NCBI RefSeq assembly: GCF_001189535.1
Contig: NZ_CP012070.1
Coordinates: 372,001-436,000, forward strand
Direction of reading: 5' to 3'
From: Arsenicicoccus sp. oral taxon 190
Lineage (GTDB): Bacteria > Actinomycetota > Actinomycetes > Actinomycetales > Dermatophilaceae
DNA length: 64,000 nt
Shown in pieces: positions 18,441-28,709 of this stretch; position 1 is the first letter of the stretch, and each line of letters opens with the position of its first letter. Made by a program: the position numbers and the translations under genes. The notes under the pieces are model-generated. The model had not been told where the DNA came from, did not search any database, and saw only the letters and a list, made by a program, of their open reading frames with translations.

Positions 18441-19276
18441 CCGCGGCAGCCGGCCCGCCCCCCAAGGCTCTGTCCATCGCCGGGAGCGACCCCTCCGGGG
18501 GCGCCGGGATCCAGGCCGACCTCAAGACGTTCAGCGCGCTCGGCACCTACGGCATGTGCGTCCTCACCGCCCTGACCGCCCAGTCCACGCAGGGCGTCAC
18601 GGGGGTGCACGCGGTGCCCGCCGACTTCGTGACGCAGCAGCTGGACACCCTGCTCGCCGACATCACCCCCGACGCCGTCAAGATCGGCATGCTCGCCGAC
18701 GCCGAGGTGACCGGCGCCGTCAGGGCCGCCGTCGAGCGGCTGCGCGCCGAGGAGCGAAAGGAGCTGCCGATCGTCCTCGACCCCGTCATGGTCGCCACCA
18801 GCGGGGACCGGCTGCTCACCGAGGACGCGGTGGGCGCGGTCCGTGAGCTCGTCCCCCTCGCCAGCATCGTCACGCCCAACCTGCCCGAGGCCGCCCTGCT
18901 GCTGGGCACGGCGCAGGCCACCACCCCCGGCGAGATGCTCGAGCAGGCCCGCCGCCTCGTCGAGCAGGGTGCCCGCCGCGTCTACCTCAAGGGCGGTCAC
19001 CTCGACGAGCCCGACCGGGCCACCGACGTCTACGCCGACGCCGAGACGACCGTCGCCGGGTGGAGCGAGCGCATCGACACCCGCAGCACGCACGGCACCG
19101 GGTGCACCCTGTCCTCCGCCCTCGCCGCCCTGCGCCCCCAGCGCGAGACCTGGACGGAGACCGTCCAGGACGCCAAGCGCTGGCTCACCGAGGCCCTGCG
19201 CCACGCCGACGAGCTGCAGGTCGGCCACGGGCACGGGCCGGTCCACCACTTCCACGAGACCTGGAGCAGGCCATGA
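18437..19276 (+). CDS. thiD: HMP/HMP-P kinase (ThiD)
   Basis: ThiD makes the pyrimidine diphosphate for thiamine. The 279-residue ribokinase-fold protein shows SIAGSDPSGGAGIQADLKTFSALGTYGMCVLTALTAQST, KIGMLADAEV, LDPVMVATSGDRLL, TPNLPEA, and the anion hole THGTGCTLSSALAA. Its start overlaps the thiE stop and its TGA overlaps the tenA ATG, so the four genes are translationally coupled. Confidence 0.96.
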   Translation: MTAAAGPPPKALSIAGSDPSGGAGIQADLKTFSALGTYGMCVLTALTAQSTQGVTGVHAVPADFVTQQLDTLLADITPDAVKIGMLADAEVTGAVRAAVERLRAEERKELPIVLDPVMVATSGDRLLTEDAVGAVRELVPLASIVTPNLPEAALLLGTAQATTPGEMLEQARRLVEQGARRVYLKGGHLDEPDRATDVYADAETTVAGWSERIDTRSTHGTGCTLSSALAALRPQRETWTETVQDAKRWLTEALRHADELQVGHGHGPVHHFHETWSRP

Positions 19277-19920
19277 CCTTCACCGCCGACGCCTGGACCC
19301 ACACCGCGGACGTCCGGTCCGCGATCGACGAGCTCCCCTTCGTGCAGGGGCTGGCCGACGGGACCCTCGAGCGCGAACGCTTCGCGTACTACATGGCCCA
19401 GGACGCGCTCTACCTCGCGGACTACGGCCGGGTCCTCGCCGCGCTCGCGAGCCAGGCCACCGACCCCGACGAGATGCTCTTCTGGGCCGAGTCCGCCCGC
19501 ACCACCGTCGTCGTCGAGCGGGAGCTGCACGGCACCCACGTCGCCGACCTCGCGGCCGCGCGCCGCTCCCCCACGTGCCTGGCCTACACGTCCTACCTCG
19601 CCTCGCTCACGACCCAGGGCTCGTATGCCGTGGCCGCGGCCGGCGTGCTCCCGTGCTTCTGGATCTACCAGGACGTGGGTGACCACCTGCTGCGGCAGGC
19701 CGGGGCGCTCGACGGGCACGCCTACGGCGACTGGATCGGGATGTACTCCGACGCGGAGTTCGCCGCCTCGGTGTCGCGCGCGAAGGCCATCGTGGACCGG
19801 TGCGCCGCCGGGGCCGACGGCGACGTGGTGGCGCGGATGCACGAGGCCTACGCGACGGCGGCGCGCTACGAGTGGATGTTCTGGGACGCCGCCTGGCGGC
19901 AGGAGACCTGGCCGGTCTGA
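19273..19920 (+). CDS. tenA: Aminopyrimidine aminohydrolase (TenA)
   Basis: TenA/thiaminase II hydrolyses aminopyrimidine breakdown products of thiamine so that HMP can be salvaged. The 215-residue helical protein has FVQGLADGTLERERFAYYMAQDALYL, the nucleophile region VLPCFWIYQDVG (Cys 128), and the C-terminal YEWMFWDAAWRQE with the catalytic Glu. It is the last gene of the TPP-controlled operon. With thiM, thiE and thiD it forms a salvage set; thiC and thiG are not in this window. Confidence 0.95.
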   Translation: MTFTADAWTHTADVRSAIDELPFVQGLADGTLERERFAYYMAQDALYLADYGRVLAALASQATDPDEMLFWAESARTTVVVERELHGTHVADLAAARRSPTCLAYTSYLASLTTQGSYAVAAAGVLPCFWIYQDVGDHLLRQAGALDGHAYGDWIGMYSDAEFAASVSRAKAIVDRCAAGADGDVVARMHEAYATAARYEWMFWDAAWRQETWPV

Positions 19921-19954
19921 CCTACCGCCGGCCGGCTGGGCGGGTCTGACCGCG

Positions 19955-21397
19955 TCAGGCGGACACCTCGGTGGTGGAGTCGTCGTGACGGACCCTGCGG
20001 CGGACCACGAACCAGCTCGCCACCAGCAGGACGAACCAGATCGGCGTCCACATCATGGCCTGCAGCGTGTCCTCGAACTGCGTCAGCACCCACAGCACGA
20101 AGGCGAAGAAGGCCAGCACCACCCAGGGCATCACGTGCGCTCCCGGCATCTTGTAGGTGGAGCGCGCGTGGGCCTCGGGGTGGCGGCGCAGGTAGACGAT
20201 GTAGCTGACCAGGATCATCCCCCAGACGAAAATGAACAGCACCGCCGAGATGGTGGTGACGACGGTGAAGGCGCCCATCACCGTGTCGCTCAGCATCAGG
20301 ATGACGGACAGGCCCACGAGCAGCACCGACACGAAGAGGCCGTTGCGGGGGACGTGGCGCCGGGAGAGCTGGCCGAAGGTGGCGGGCGCCATACCCTTGT
20401 GGGACAGGCCGTAGAGCATCCGGGAGGTCGAGAAGAGCCCCGAGTTGCAGCTCGACGAGGCGGACGTCAGGACGACGAAGTTCATCACGGACGCGGCCGC
20501 GGCGAGCCCGGCCAGGCTGAAGAGGTTGACGAAGGGCGAGACCTCGGGGTTGATCGAGCTCCACGGCGTGATCGTCATGATCACGAAGAGCGCGAAGACG
20601 TAGAAGATGATCACGCGGATCGGGATCGAGTTGATGGCCTTCGGCAGGGTCCGGGTGGGGTCCTTGGTCTCGGCGGCCGTGGTGCCGACCAGCTCGATGC
20701 CGACGAACGCGAAGACCGCGATCTGGAAGCCCTCGAAGAAGCCGTTGACGCCCTTGGGGAAGAAGCCGCCGTGGTCCCACAGGTAGGTCACGGACGCCTT
20801 GGTGCCGTCCGGCGAGCGGAACACCGTGACGAGCATGAACAGCCCCATGAGGATCAGCGCGATGATGGCGACGACCTTGATGATCGCGAACCAGAACTCC
20901 ATCTCGCCGAAGAGCCGCACGGTCAGCAGGTTGAGCAAGAGCAGGAAGGCCAGCATGGCCACGGCCAGCAGGATCGACAGCGTCTTGTCGTGGACCCAGA
21001 AGTCCCAGTAGCCCGCGACCGCGATGATCTCCGCCATGCCGGTGACGACCCAGCACAGCCAGTAGGTCCAGCCGGACATGAACCCCGCCCACGGCCCGAG
21101 CATGTCGGCCGAGAAGTCCTGGAAGGACTTGTAGTCGAGGTTGTGCAGGAGCAGTTCGCCCATCGCCCGCATGACGAAGAAGAGCATCACCCCCACGGTG
21201 ACGTAGACCAGGAGGATGGAGGGGCCGGCGGCGTGGATGGTCTTGCCGGAGCCCATGAACAGGCCGGTGCCGATGGCACCGCCGATGGCGATGAGCTGGA
21301 CGTGACGGTTGGACAGGTTGCGCTGGAGCTGTTCGCCGGACCCGGTGGTGGGCTGGTTGGGCTGGTCGCCGGGCGGACGAGCATCGACTGTGGCCAT
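19955..21397 (-). CDS. Amino acid permease, CycA/AAT family
   Basis: A 480-residue APC-superfamily permease with 12 predicted membrane helices. The first helix carries HVQLIAIGGAIGTGLFMGSG, the sodium- or proton-coupled amino acid binding turn. AGPSILLVYVTVGVMLFFVMRAMGELLL and FAFVGIELVGTTAAETKDP are typical of the AAT subgroup, closest in pattern to D-serine/D-alanine/glycine transporter CycA. Substrate assignment within the AAT group is uncertain. It is divergent from bioA; 21398-21562 holds both promoters. Confidence 0.88.
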   Translation of the reverse strand: MATVDARPPGDQPNQPTTGSGEQLQRNLSNRHVQLIAIGGAIGTGLFMGSGKTIHAAGPSILLVYVTVGVMLFFVMRAMGELLLHNLDYKSFQDFSADMLGPWAGFMSGWTYWLCWVVTGMAEIIAVAGYWDFWVHDKTLSILLAVAMLAFLLLLNLLTVRLFGEMEFWFAIIKVVAIIALILMGLFMLVTVFRSPDGTKASVTYLWDHGGFFPKGVNGFFEGFQIAVFAFVGIELVGTTAAETKDPTRTLPKAINSIPIRVIIFYVFALFVIMTITPWSSINPEVSPFVNLFSLAGLAAAASVMNFVVLTSASSSCNSGLFSTSRMLYGLSHKGMAPATFGQLSRRHVPRNGLFVSVLLVGLSVILMLSDTVMGAFTVVTTISAVLFIFVWGMILVSYIVYLRRHPEAHARSTYKMPGAHVMPWVVLAFFAFVLWVLTQFEDTLQAMMWTPIWFVLLVASWFVVRRRVRHDDSTTEVSA

Positions 21398-21562
21398 GCT
21401 GACCTCGCTGTCAGATTGGTGCCCCCGATGGGTGGTGGGGACGGTGCGCCTGGGATTCTATGCACCCCAGCGCATCCCCCCGACATCGGGGTGCCGCTAT
21501 CGGCGGCGGTGGGGGCCTCCGGGGGGGCGAGGGCAGGGAGGGGCGGGCGGCATACTGGCCTC

Positions 21563-22647
21563 ATGAACGGTGTTCAGGAGTCGTTGCTGGCGTGGGACCG
21601 ACGGCACCTGTGGCACCCCTACTCGACCTTCCCGGCCGCGGCCGACCCCTATCTCGTGCGCAGCGCCCGCGGCGTGCGGCTGCGGCTCGAGGTCGACGGC
21701 CGCCCACGGGAGGTGGTCGACGCGATGTCCTCGTGGTGGTGCGCGGTGCATGGTTATGCCGTCCCGGAGCTGGACGCGGCGGTGCGCGACCAGCTGGGCG
21801 CGATGAGCCACGTGATGTTCGGCGGCCTCACCCACGAGCCGGCCGTGACCCTGGGGCGGCGGCTCGTCGCCCTGGCTCCCAGCGGCCAGGCTGACGAGTC
21901 ACCGCTGCAGCACGCCTTCCTCGCCGACTCGGGCTCCGTCGCGGTGGAGGTGGCCCTCAAGATGGCCTGGCAGTACCACGTGGCCCTCGGGCGCCCGCGA
22001 CGGCGGATGTTCACGATCCGCGGCGGCTACCACGGGGACACCGTCGCTCCGATGAGCGTGTGCGACCCCGTGAGCGGGATGCACACGCTCTTCACCGGGG
22101 TGCTGCCGGAGCAGGTCTTCGCCCCGCGTCCGCCCGCGGGCCTCGACCTGGACGGGTCCGACCCGGCGATGGCGGCCTGGGAGCGCGAGACGCGCGCGCT
22201 CTATGCCGAGCACGCGGCCGAGATCGCGGCCGTGGTGGTGGAGCCGGTCCTGCAGGGCGCCGGCGGCATGCACGTCTACAGCCCGTATGCCGTGCGCGTG
22301 CTCGCCTCCCTCGCCGCCGGCTCCGGCGCGCTGCTGGTGGCCGACGAGATCGCGACGGGCCTCGGGCGGACCGGGACGCTGTGGGCCGTCGACCGGTGCG
22401 GGGTCGTCCCCGACATCCTGTGCGTGGGCAAGGCCCTGACCGGCGGCTACCTCACACTGGCGGCGACGCTGTGCACGACGAGCCGGTGCGCGTGGCCGAG
22501 GTCACCCGGGCCGCGCTCGACCGAGGGGTGTGGGTGCGGCCCTTCCGCGACCTCGTCTACACGATGCCGCCCTACGCCTGCACCGACGACGACGTGGCCA
22601 CCATCACCGGCGCGCTGGTCGAGGCCGTCGCCGTCGCCCACCCCTGA
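21563..22647 (+). pseudogene. bioA: bioA with internal deletion and frameshift
   Basis: DAPA aminotransferase of biotin synthesis, disrupted. Residues 1-305 are normal: RRHLWHPYSTF, DAMSSWWCAVHGY, SGSVAVEVALKMAWQYH, RGGYHGDT, VADEIATGLGRTG, and the PLP lysine in CVGKALTGGYLTLAATL. At about 22476 the frame changes; the next frame (22477-22647) encodes the true C-terminus, from DEPVRVAEVTRAALDRGVWVRPF to the end. Some 60-70 residues are missing, including the GPTFMGNPLACA block that binds the PLP phosphate. Read straight through, translation gives a 366-residue protein with an aberrant tail. CATACT lies 6 nt before the ATG. bioD follows 12 bp later. Confidence 0.85.
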
Positions 22648-22659
22648 GAGGCTGGACCC

Positions 22660-23361
22660 GTGAGCACCCCCGCACCCATCATCGTCGTCACCGGCACCGG
22701 CACCGAGGTCGGCAAGACCATCGCCACCGCGGCGCTCGCCGTCGGGCTCCAGGAGCAGCGGCTGCGCGTCGCCGTCGTCAAGCCGTGCCAGACCGGGCTC
22801 CAGCCGGGCGAGGACGGCGACCTGGCCGTCGTCGACCGGCTGGCCGGCGGCGTGGAGACGGTCGAGCTGGTGCGGCTGCCCGATCCCCTGTCCCCGGACG
22901 CGGCGGCACGGCATACGGGCCGGGAGCTCCCCCCGGTGCCGGTCCTCGCCTCGCAGATCGCCCAGGTCGCGCGGCGCGACGACGTCGACATCGTGCTGGT
23001 GGAGGGCGCGGGCGGGCTGCTGGTCCGGCTCGACCTGGCGGGTGGCACGCTGGCCGACCTGGCGCTGTGCCTGCAGGAGCTCGGCCTCACGGTCGGCGTC
23101 ATCGTGGTCGCCACGGCCGGCCTCGGGACGCTCAACCACTCCGCGCTGACCGCCGAGGCGCTGCAGCTGCGGGGGCTGGAGTGCCTCGGTTTCGTGATCG
23201 GGTCGTGGCCGGAGTCCCCCGGCCTCGCCGAGCGCCTCAACGTGGACGACCTGCCCGCCGTCACGGGCGCTCCCCTCCTGGGGAAGGTCCCGGAGGGGGC
23301 GGGGTCGTGGGATCCGCAGACCTTCCAGGACCGGGCGGGCGCCTGGCTCCCGATCCTCTGA
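22660..23361 (+). CDS. bioD: Dethiobiotin synthetase (BioD)
   Basis: BioD closes the ureido ring of biotin from DAPA, CO2 and ATP. The 233-residue protein has the P-loop VTGTGTEVGKT (residues 10-20), KPCQTGLQPGEDGD, and VEGAGGLLVRL. It appears intact although the upstream bioA is broken, so it would have substrate only if DAPA is made or imported otherwise. bioB and bioF are not in this window. The gene ends at a strong hairpin shared with clpB. Confidence 0.94.
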   Translation: MSTPAPIIVVTGTGTEVGKTIATAALAVGLQEQRLRVAVVKPCQTGLQPGEDGDLAVVDRLAGGVETVELVRLPDPLSPDAAARHTGRELPPVPVLASQIAQVARRDDVDIVLVEGAGGLLVRLDLAGGTLADLALCLQELGLTVGVIVVATAGLGTLNHSALTAEALQLRGLECLGFVIGSWPESPGLAERLNVDDLPAVTGAPLLGKVPEGAGSWDPQTFQDRAGAWLPIL

Positions 23362-23397
23362 CCCTCGCAGGCTCGCAGGAGGGGCCGGGCTTCACGA

Positions 23398-23439
23398 CAG
23401 TCGCAGATCTTCGGGCTGCAACCCGAAGATCTGCGACTG
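23398..23439. terminator. Bidirectional terminator between bioD and clpB
   Basis: A perfect 18-bp inverted repeat (23398-23415 and 23422-23439) with the 6-nt loop CTGCAA sits between the convergent stops. Confidence 0.8.
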
Positions 23440-23449
23440 GGGCGAGCGG

Positions 23450-26005
23450 TCAGCCCAGGGTGAGCGCGTCGGCGTCGCCGTCGCGGTCGACGACCACGGT
23501 CTGCCCGTCCTGGACCTCGCCCGACAGCAGCGCCTTGGCCAGCCGGTCGCCGATCTCGCGCTGCACGAGCCGCCGCAGCGGCCGCGCGCCGTAGGCCGGG
23601 TCGTAGCCCGTCAGCGCCAGCCACTCGCGGGCCGCCTCGGTCACCTCCAGGGTGATCCGCCGGTCCGCCAGCCGGCGGCCCATCTCCGCGACCTGCAGCT
23701 CGACGATGTGCCCGAGCTCGTCCATCGACAACGGGTCGAAGATCACGACCTCGTCCAGCCGGTTGAGGAACTCCGGCTTGAAGGAGGACCGCACGGTCGC
23801 CATGACCGCCTCCCGCTTGGCCGTCTCGTCCAGGGTCGGGTCCACGAGGAACTGCGAGCCCAGGTTGGAGGTCATGACGAGGATGACGTTGCGGAAGTCG
23901 ACCGTCCGGCCCTGACCGTCGGTCAGCCGACCGTCGTCGAGGACCTGCAGCAGGATGTCGAAGGTCTCCGGGTGGGCCTTCTCCACCTCGTCGAGCAGGA
24001 CCACGCTGTAGGGGCGCCGGCGGACCGCCTCGGTCAGCTGACCGCCCTCCTCGTAGCCGACGTAGCCGGGAGGGGCTCCGACGAGCCGGGCGACGGAGTG
24101 CCGCTCGGAGTACTCCGACATGTCGATGCGCACCATGGCCCGCTCGTCGTCGAAGAGGAAGTCGGCCAGCGACTTGGCCAGCTCGGTCTTGCCGACACCC
24201 GTCGGGCCGAGGAAGAGGAAGGACCCGGTGGGACGGTTGGGGTCGGCGACCCCGGCCCGCGCCCGCCGGACCGCGTCCGACACGGCCCGCACGGCCTCGG
24301 CCTGCCCGATGAGGCGCTCGCCGATGACCTGCTCCATGTGGAGGAGCTTCTCGGTCTCGCCCTCGAGCAGCCGACCGGCCGGGATCCCGGTCCAGGACGA
24401 GATGACGTCGGCGATCGCGTCCGCGTCGACCTCCTCCTGCACCATCGGCGCGGTGCCGGCGCCGGCATCCTGCTGCTCCTCGGCCTGAGCCTCGTCGACC
24501 TCCCGCTCGAGACGGGGGATCTCGCCATACATGATCGGGGCGGCGTCGTTGAGCCGGCCCTCGCGGACCAGCACCTCGGCGCGCGAGCGGGCCTCGTCGA
24601 GCTTGGCCTTGAGGTCACCGACCTTGTTGAGGCCGGCCTTCTCGGCCTCCCAGCGGGCGTTGAGCCCGGCGAGCTCCTCGCTGCGGTCGGCGATCTCCTT
24701 GCGCAGCCGCTCGAGCCGCTCCCGGGAGGCCGCGTCGGTCTCCTGCTCGAGGTGCAGCTCCTCCATGCGGAGCCGGTCGACCTGGCGGCGCAGCTCGTCA
24801 ATCTCGACGGGCGAGGAGTCGATCTCCATGCGCAGCCGGGACGCGGCCTCGTCGACCAGGTCGATGGCCTTGTCGGGCAGCTGCCGCCCGGTGATGTAGC
24901 GGTCGGACAGCGCTGCGGCCGCGACGAGCGCGGAGTCAGCGATGGCGACCTTGTGGTGCGCCTCGTACCTCTCCTTGAGCCCCCGCAGGATCGCGATGGT
25001 GTCCTCCACGGACGGCTCCCCCACGAAGACCTGCTGGAAGCGCCGCTCGAGCGCCGAGTCCTTCTCGATGTTCTCGCGGTACTCGTCCAGGGTGGTGGCG
25101 CCGATCAGCCGCAGCTCGCCGCGGGCCAGCATCGGCTTGAGCATGTTGCCGGCGTCCATCGCGGAGTCACCGGTGGCGCCGGCGCCCACAATCGTGTGGA
25201 TCTCGTCGATGAAGGTGATGACCTCACCGTCGGAGCCCTTGATCTCGTCGAGCACGGCCTTGAGCCGCTCCTCGAACTCGCCGCGGTACTTCGCGCCCGC
25301 GACCATCGCGCCGAGGTCGAGGGAGATGAGGCGCTTGCCGCGCAGGCTCTCGGGGACGTCACCGGCGACGATGCGCTGGGCGAGGCCCTCGACGACGGCG
25401 GTCTTGCCGACGCCGGGCTCGCCGATCAGCACAGGGTTGTTCTTGGTGCGGCGGGACAGCACCTGCACGACGCGGCGGATCTCGGAGTCCCGGCCGATGA
25501 CCGGGTCGAGCTTGCCGTCGCGGGCGACCTGGGTCAGGTCGGTGCCGTACTTCTCGAGCGCCTCGAAGGTGCCCTCGGGGTTGGCGGACGTGATCGTGCG
25601 GCCGCCGCGGATCTCGGGGATCTTGGCCTCGAGCGCCGCCGCGTCCAGCCCGAAGCTGCCGCTGCGGGCGATCGCCACGAGCAGGTGGTCGGTGGAGATG
25701 TAGCTGTCGCCCATCGCGGCCGCCGCGTTGCCGGCCTGCTGCAGCACGGCCTGGGTCGCCTGGGAGGCGGTAGGCGTGCTGGTGCTGCCGGTCACGGTGG
25801 GCAGGGAGGCGAGGACTCGGGCGGCTGCGGCGCCCACGGCCTGGGGCGTGGCGCCGGTCGCGGCGATCAGCGGCCCGGTCGTGGTGTCCTGCTGCCCGAG
25901 CAGGGCGACGAGCAGGTGGGCGGGCTCGACCTGCGCGTGGTGCGCGGAGGTCGCGTCGTGCACGGCCGCGTTGACGGCCTCGGCTGCCTTGGTGGTCAGC
26001 TCCAT
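23450..26005 (-). CDS. clpB: Disaggregase ClpB
   Basis: An 851-residue AAA+ chaperone that, with DnaK, resolubilises protein aggregates after heat shock. Order: N-domain with two Clp_N repeats (1-150), first ATPase with GEPGVGKT and FIDEIHTIVGAG, the long coiled-coil middle domain (about 400-530), and a second ATPase with GPTGVGKT, LLDEVEKAHP and the small C-domain. GAGGAGCC lies before ATG 26005. A HAIR element and a matching promoter about 95 bp upstream place it in the HspR regulon with dnaK. Confidence 0.97.
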   Translation of the reverse strand: MELTTKAAEAVNAAVHDATSAHHAQVEPAHLLVALLGQQDTTTGPLIAATGATPQAVGAAAARVLASLPTVTGSTSTPTASQATQAVLQQAGNAAAAMGDSYISTDHLLVAIARSGSFGLDAAALEAKIPEIRGGRTITSANPEGTFEALEKYGTDLTQVARDGKLDPVIGRDSEIRRVVQVLSRRTKNNPVLIGEPGVGKTAVVEGLAQRIVAGDVPESLRGKRLISLDLGAMVAGAKYRGEFEERLKAVLDEIKGSDGEVITFIDEIHTIVGAGATGDSAMDAGNMLKPMLARGELRLIGATTLDEYRENIEKDSALERRFQQVFVGEPSVEDTIAILRGLKERYEAHHKVAIADSALVAAAALSDRYITGRQLPDKAIDLVDEAASRLRMEIDSSPVEIDELRRQVDRLRMEELHLEQETDAASRERLERLRKEIADRSEELAGLNARWEAEKAGLNKVGDLKAKLDEARSRAEVLVREGRLNDAAPIMYGEIPRLEREVDEAQAEEQQDAGAGTAPMVQEEVDADAIADVISSWTGIPAGRLLEGETEKLLHMEQVIGERLIGQAEAVRAVSDAVRRARAGVADPNRPTGSFLFLGPTGVGKTELAKSLADFLFDDERAMVRIDMSEYSERHSVARLVGAPPGYVGYEEGGQLTEAVRRRPYSVVLLDEVEKAHPETFDILLQVLDDGRLTDGQGRTVDFRNVILVMTSNLGSQFLVDPTLDETAKREAVMATVRSSFKPEFLNRLDEVVIFDPLSMDELGHIVELQVAEMGRRLADRRITLEVTEAAREWLALTGYDPAYGARPLRRLVQREIGDRLAKALLSGEVQDGQTVVVDRDGDADALTLG

Positions 26006-26094
26006 GTGCGGCTCCTCGGTGGGTCTGACGGCCCTGCGGGCCGTGGGTCTCGTATGCCGGCAAGCCCGGCTTCACTGGCGACAACCCCGTCAAA

Positions 26095-26115
26095 GTTGAG
26101 TCTATTCCGCTCAAC
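26095..26115 (-). promoter_or_regulatory. HAIR operator (HspR site) of clpB with promoter
   Basis: TTGAG and CTCAA arms separated by 9 bp match the HspR inverted repeat CTTGAGT-N7-ACTCAAG imperfectly. On the minus strand TAGACT (26104-26099) lies within it, preceded 17 bp upstream by GTGACG, a plausible -10/-35 pair, so bound HspR would block the promoter. Confidence 0.75.
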
Positions 26116-26341
26116 CTCGACCGTCACCGGGTCGCGGGAACCGGCCGCGCGACCGACCGAGCCCCGCCGACCCCGCCAACGATGAACGATCCATGGCGTG
26201 ATCTCCGTCACAGCATCGTGTCCGTTTGATCCGCGTCACCACCGGTTGCGGCCAACCGCAGGCGTCACCCGGGTTAACACTTGGTGCCCAACGGTGCGGA
26301 ATCCGCCCAGCGGGTTCAGCGGCGTGCTGGAGGTGGCCACA

Positions 26342-27580
<1,239 letters not shown>

Positions 27581-27595
27581 GCAGGAGACCACCTC

Positions 27596-27901
27596 ATGAA
27601 GAACCTCGAGCTCCTCTTCGACGCCGCCTGGAAGGTCCTCGCCGTCGGCCTGCTGCTCGGCGCCGGCCTCCCCGCGATCTTCGCCACGGGCATCCGCGCG
27701 ATGGCCTACGGCCAGGGCGGCAGCGCCGAGATCGACAGCACCGCCCGCCCCCACCCGGTGGGTCGGGTCATTGGCATCCTGTGCTTCGCGCTCGTCGCCG
27801 CGGCCATCATCACCGGCATCACGATCATCGTCGCCTCCGGCTTCGGCAAGGCCGTGAGCTTCGACCACATCATCCCGACCATCGTCGACAAGAAGCACTG
27901 A
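27596..27901 (+). CDS. Small membrane protein linked to pit
   Basis: A 101-residue protein with two hydrophobic segments, LLFDAAWKVLAVGLLLGAGLPAIFA and VIGILCFALVAAAIITGITIIVA, joined by a loop with AYGQGGSAEIDS. It resembles the Rv0544c-type protein found next to pitA in actinobacteria. It lies 15 bp after pit with AGGAGACC before the ATG, so it is co-transcribed. It may be an accessory or regulatory subunit, but its function is unknown. Confidence 0.82.
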   Translation: MKNLELLFDAAWKVLAVGLLLGAGLPAIFATGIRAMAYGQGGSAEIDSTARPHPVGRVIGILCFALVAAAIITGITIIVASGFGKAVSFDHIIPTIVDKKH

Positions 27902-27906
27902 GCGCC

Positions 27907-28269
27907 ATGGGCACCAACCCCTTCGCCCGGCTCCTCGGGTGGCTGCGCGCCGGCTACCCGGACGGGGTGCCGCAGAGCGACTACATCGCCCTCCTCGGGA
28001 TCCTGCACCGCGACCTCACCGAGACGGAGGTCACCGACCTCGCGGTGGCCCTGCGCGCCGAGCGCGGCGACGCCGACATCGACCGGGACGCGATCACCGC
28101 GCGGATCCGGCAGATGATCCTGGAGCGGCCGTCGGAGCAGGACGTCACCCGGGTCGCGAGCCGCCTCGCCGCCGGAGGCTGGCCGCTCGCCGGCGCCGAC
28201 GAGGCGATCGGCCTGGCCGACGAGGAAGCGACCGACCGGTCCGACAACCAGGTGAGCGAGGCCGGCTGA
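27907..28269 (+). CDS. DUF3349 protein (first copy)
   Basis: A 120-residue cytosolic helical protein of the actinobacterial DUF3349 family. LLGWLRAGYPDGVPQSDYIALLGILHRDLTETEV is the family core, followed by the second helical block ITARIRQMILERPSEQDVTRVASRLAAGGWPL. The acidic C-terminal tail is unique to this copy. It starts 5 bp after the small membrane gene. No biochemical function is known to me. Confidence 0.85.
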   Translation: MGTNPFARLLGWLRAGYPDGVPQSDYIALLGILHRDLTETEVTDLAVALRAERGDADIDRDAITARIRQMILERPSEQDVTRVASRLAAGGWPLAGADEAIGLADEEATDRSDNQVSEAG

Positions 28270-28391
28270 CGGCATACTGGGACGCGTGCGTCCTGGCCCT
28301 GCGGGCGCCCCGGTCCGAGCAACCGGAGGCGCCCTGCGGCGTCCGGCGGGGCTCACCCGTCGGAGCCGTCCAGACCCGAGGAGGATCCCCC

Positions 28392-28700
28392 ATGAATCCT
28401 TACCTGGAGCGCGTGGTCAACTGGCTGCGCGCCGGTTATCCCAACGGCGTGCCCGACAACGACTACCAGCCGCTGCTCGCGCTGCTGCGGCGCCGGCTGA
28501 CCGACACCGAGGTGGAGGAGCTCGGCGACGAGCTGGTCCGCAACGGCATGGTCCCCGCCGACAAGATCGACGTCGGGGTCGGCATCATCAAGGTTACCGA
28601 CGACCTGCCCACCGAGGACGAGATCCAGCGAGTGGGCTCGCGACTGCGCGAGAGCGGGTTCCCCGTCGACGTGGACCGCGTCGGCCGCGAGCAGCACTGA
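28392..28700 (+). CDS. DUF3349 protein (second copy)
   Basis: A 102-residue paralogue of the preceding gene: VVNWLRAGYPNGVPDNDYQPLLALLRRRLTDTEV aligns directly with it, and DEIQRVGSRLRESGFPVD with the second block. The 122-bp gap before it contains GGCATACTGG and a GAGGAG ribosome-binding site 8 nt before ATG 28392, so it may have its own promoter. The tandem pair indicates local duplication with divergence. Confidence 0.85.
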   Translation: MNPYLERVVNWLRAGYPNGVPDNDYQPLLALLRRRLTDTEVEELGDELVRNGMVPADKIDVGVGIIKVTDDLPTEDEIQRVGSRLRESGFPVDVDRVGREQH

Positions 28701-28709
28701 CCTGCCGGG

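Noticed and set aside
23708..26185. Long plus-strand open frame over clpB
   Set aside because: Antisense shadow of a conserved ClpB.
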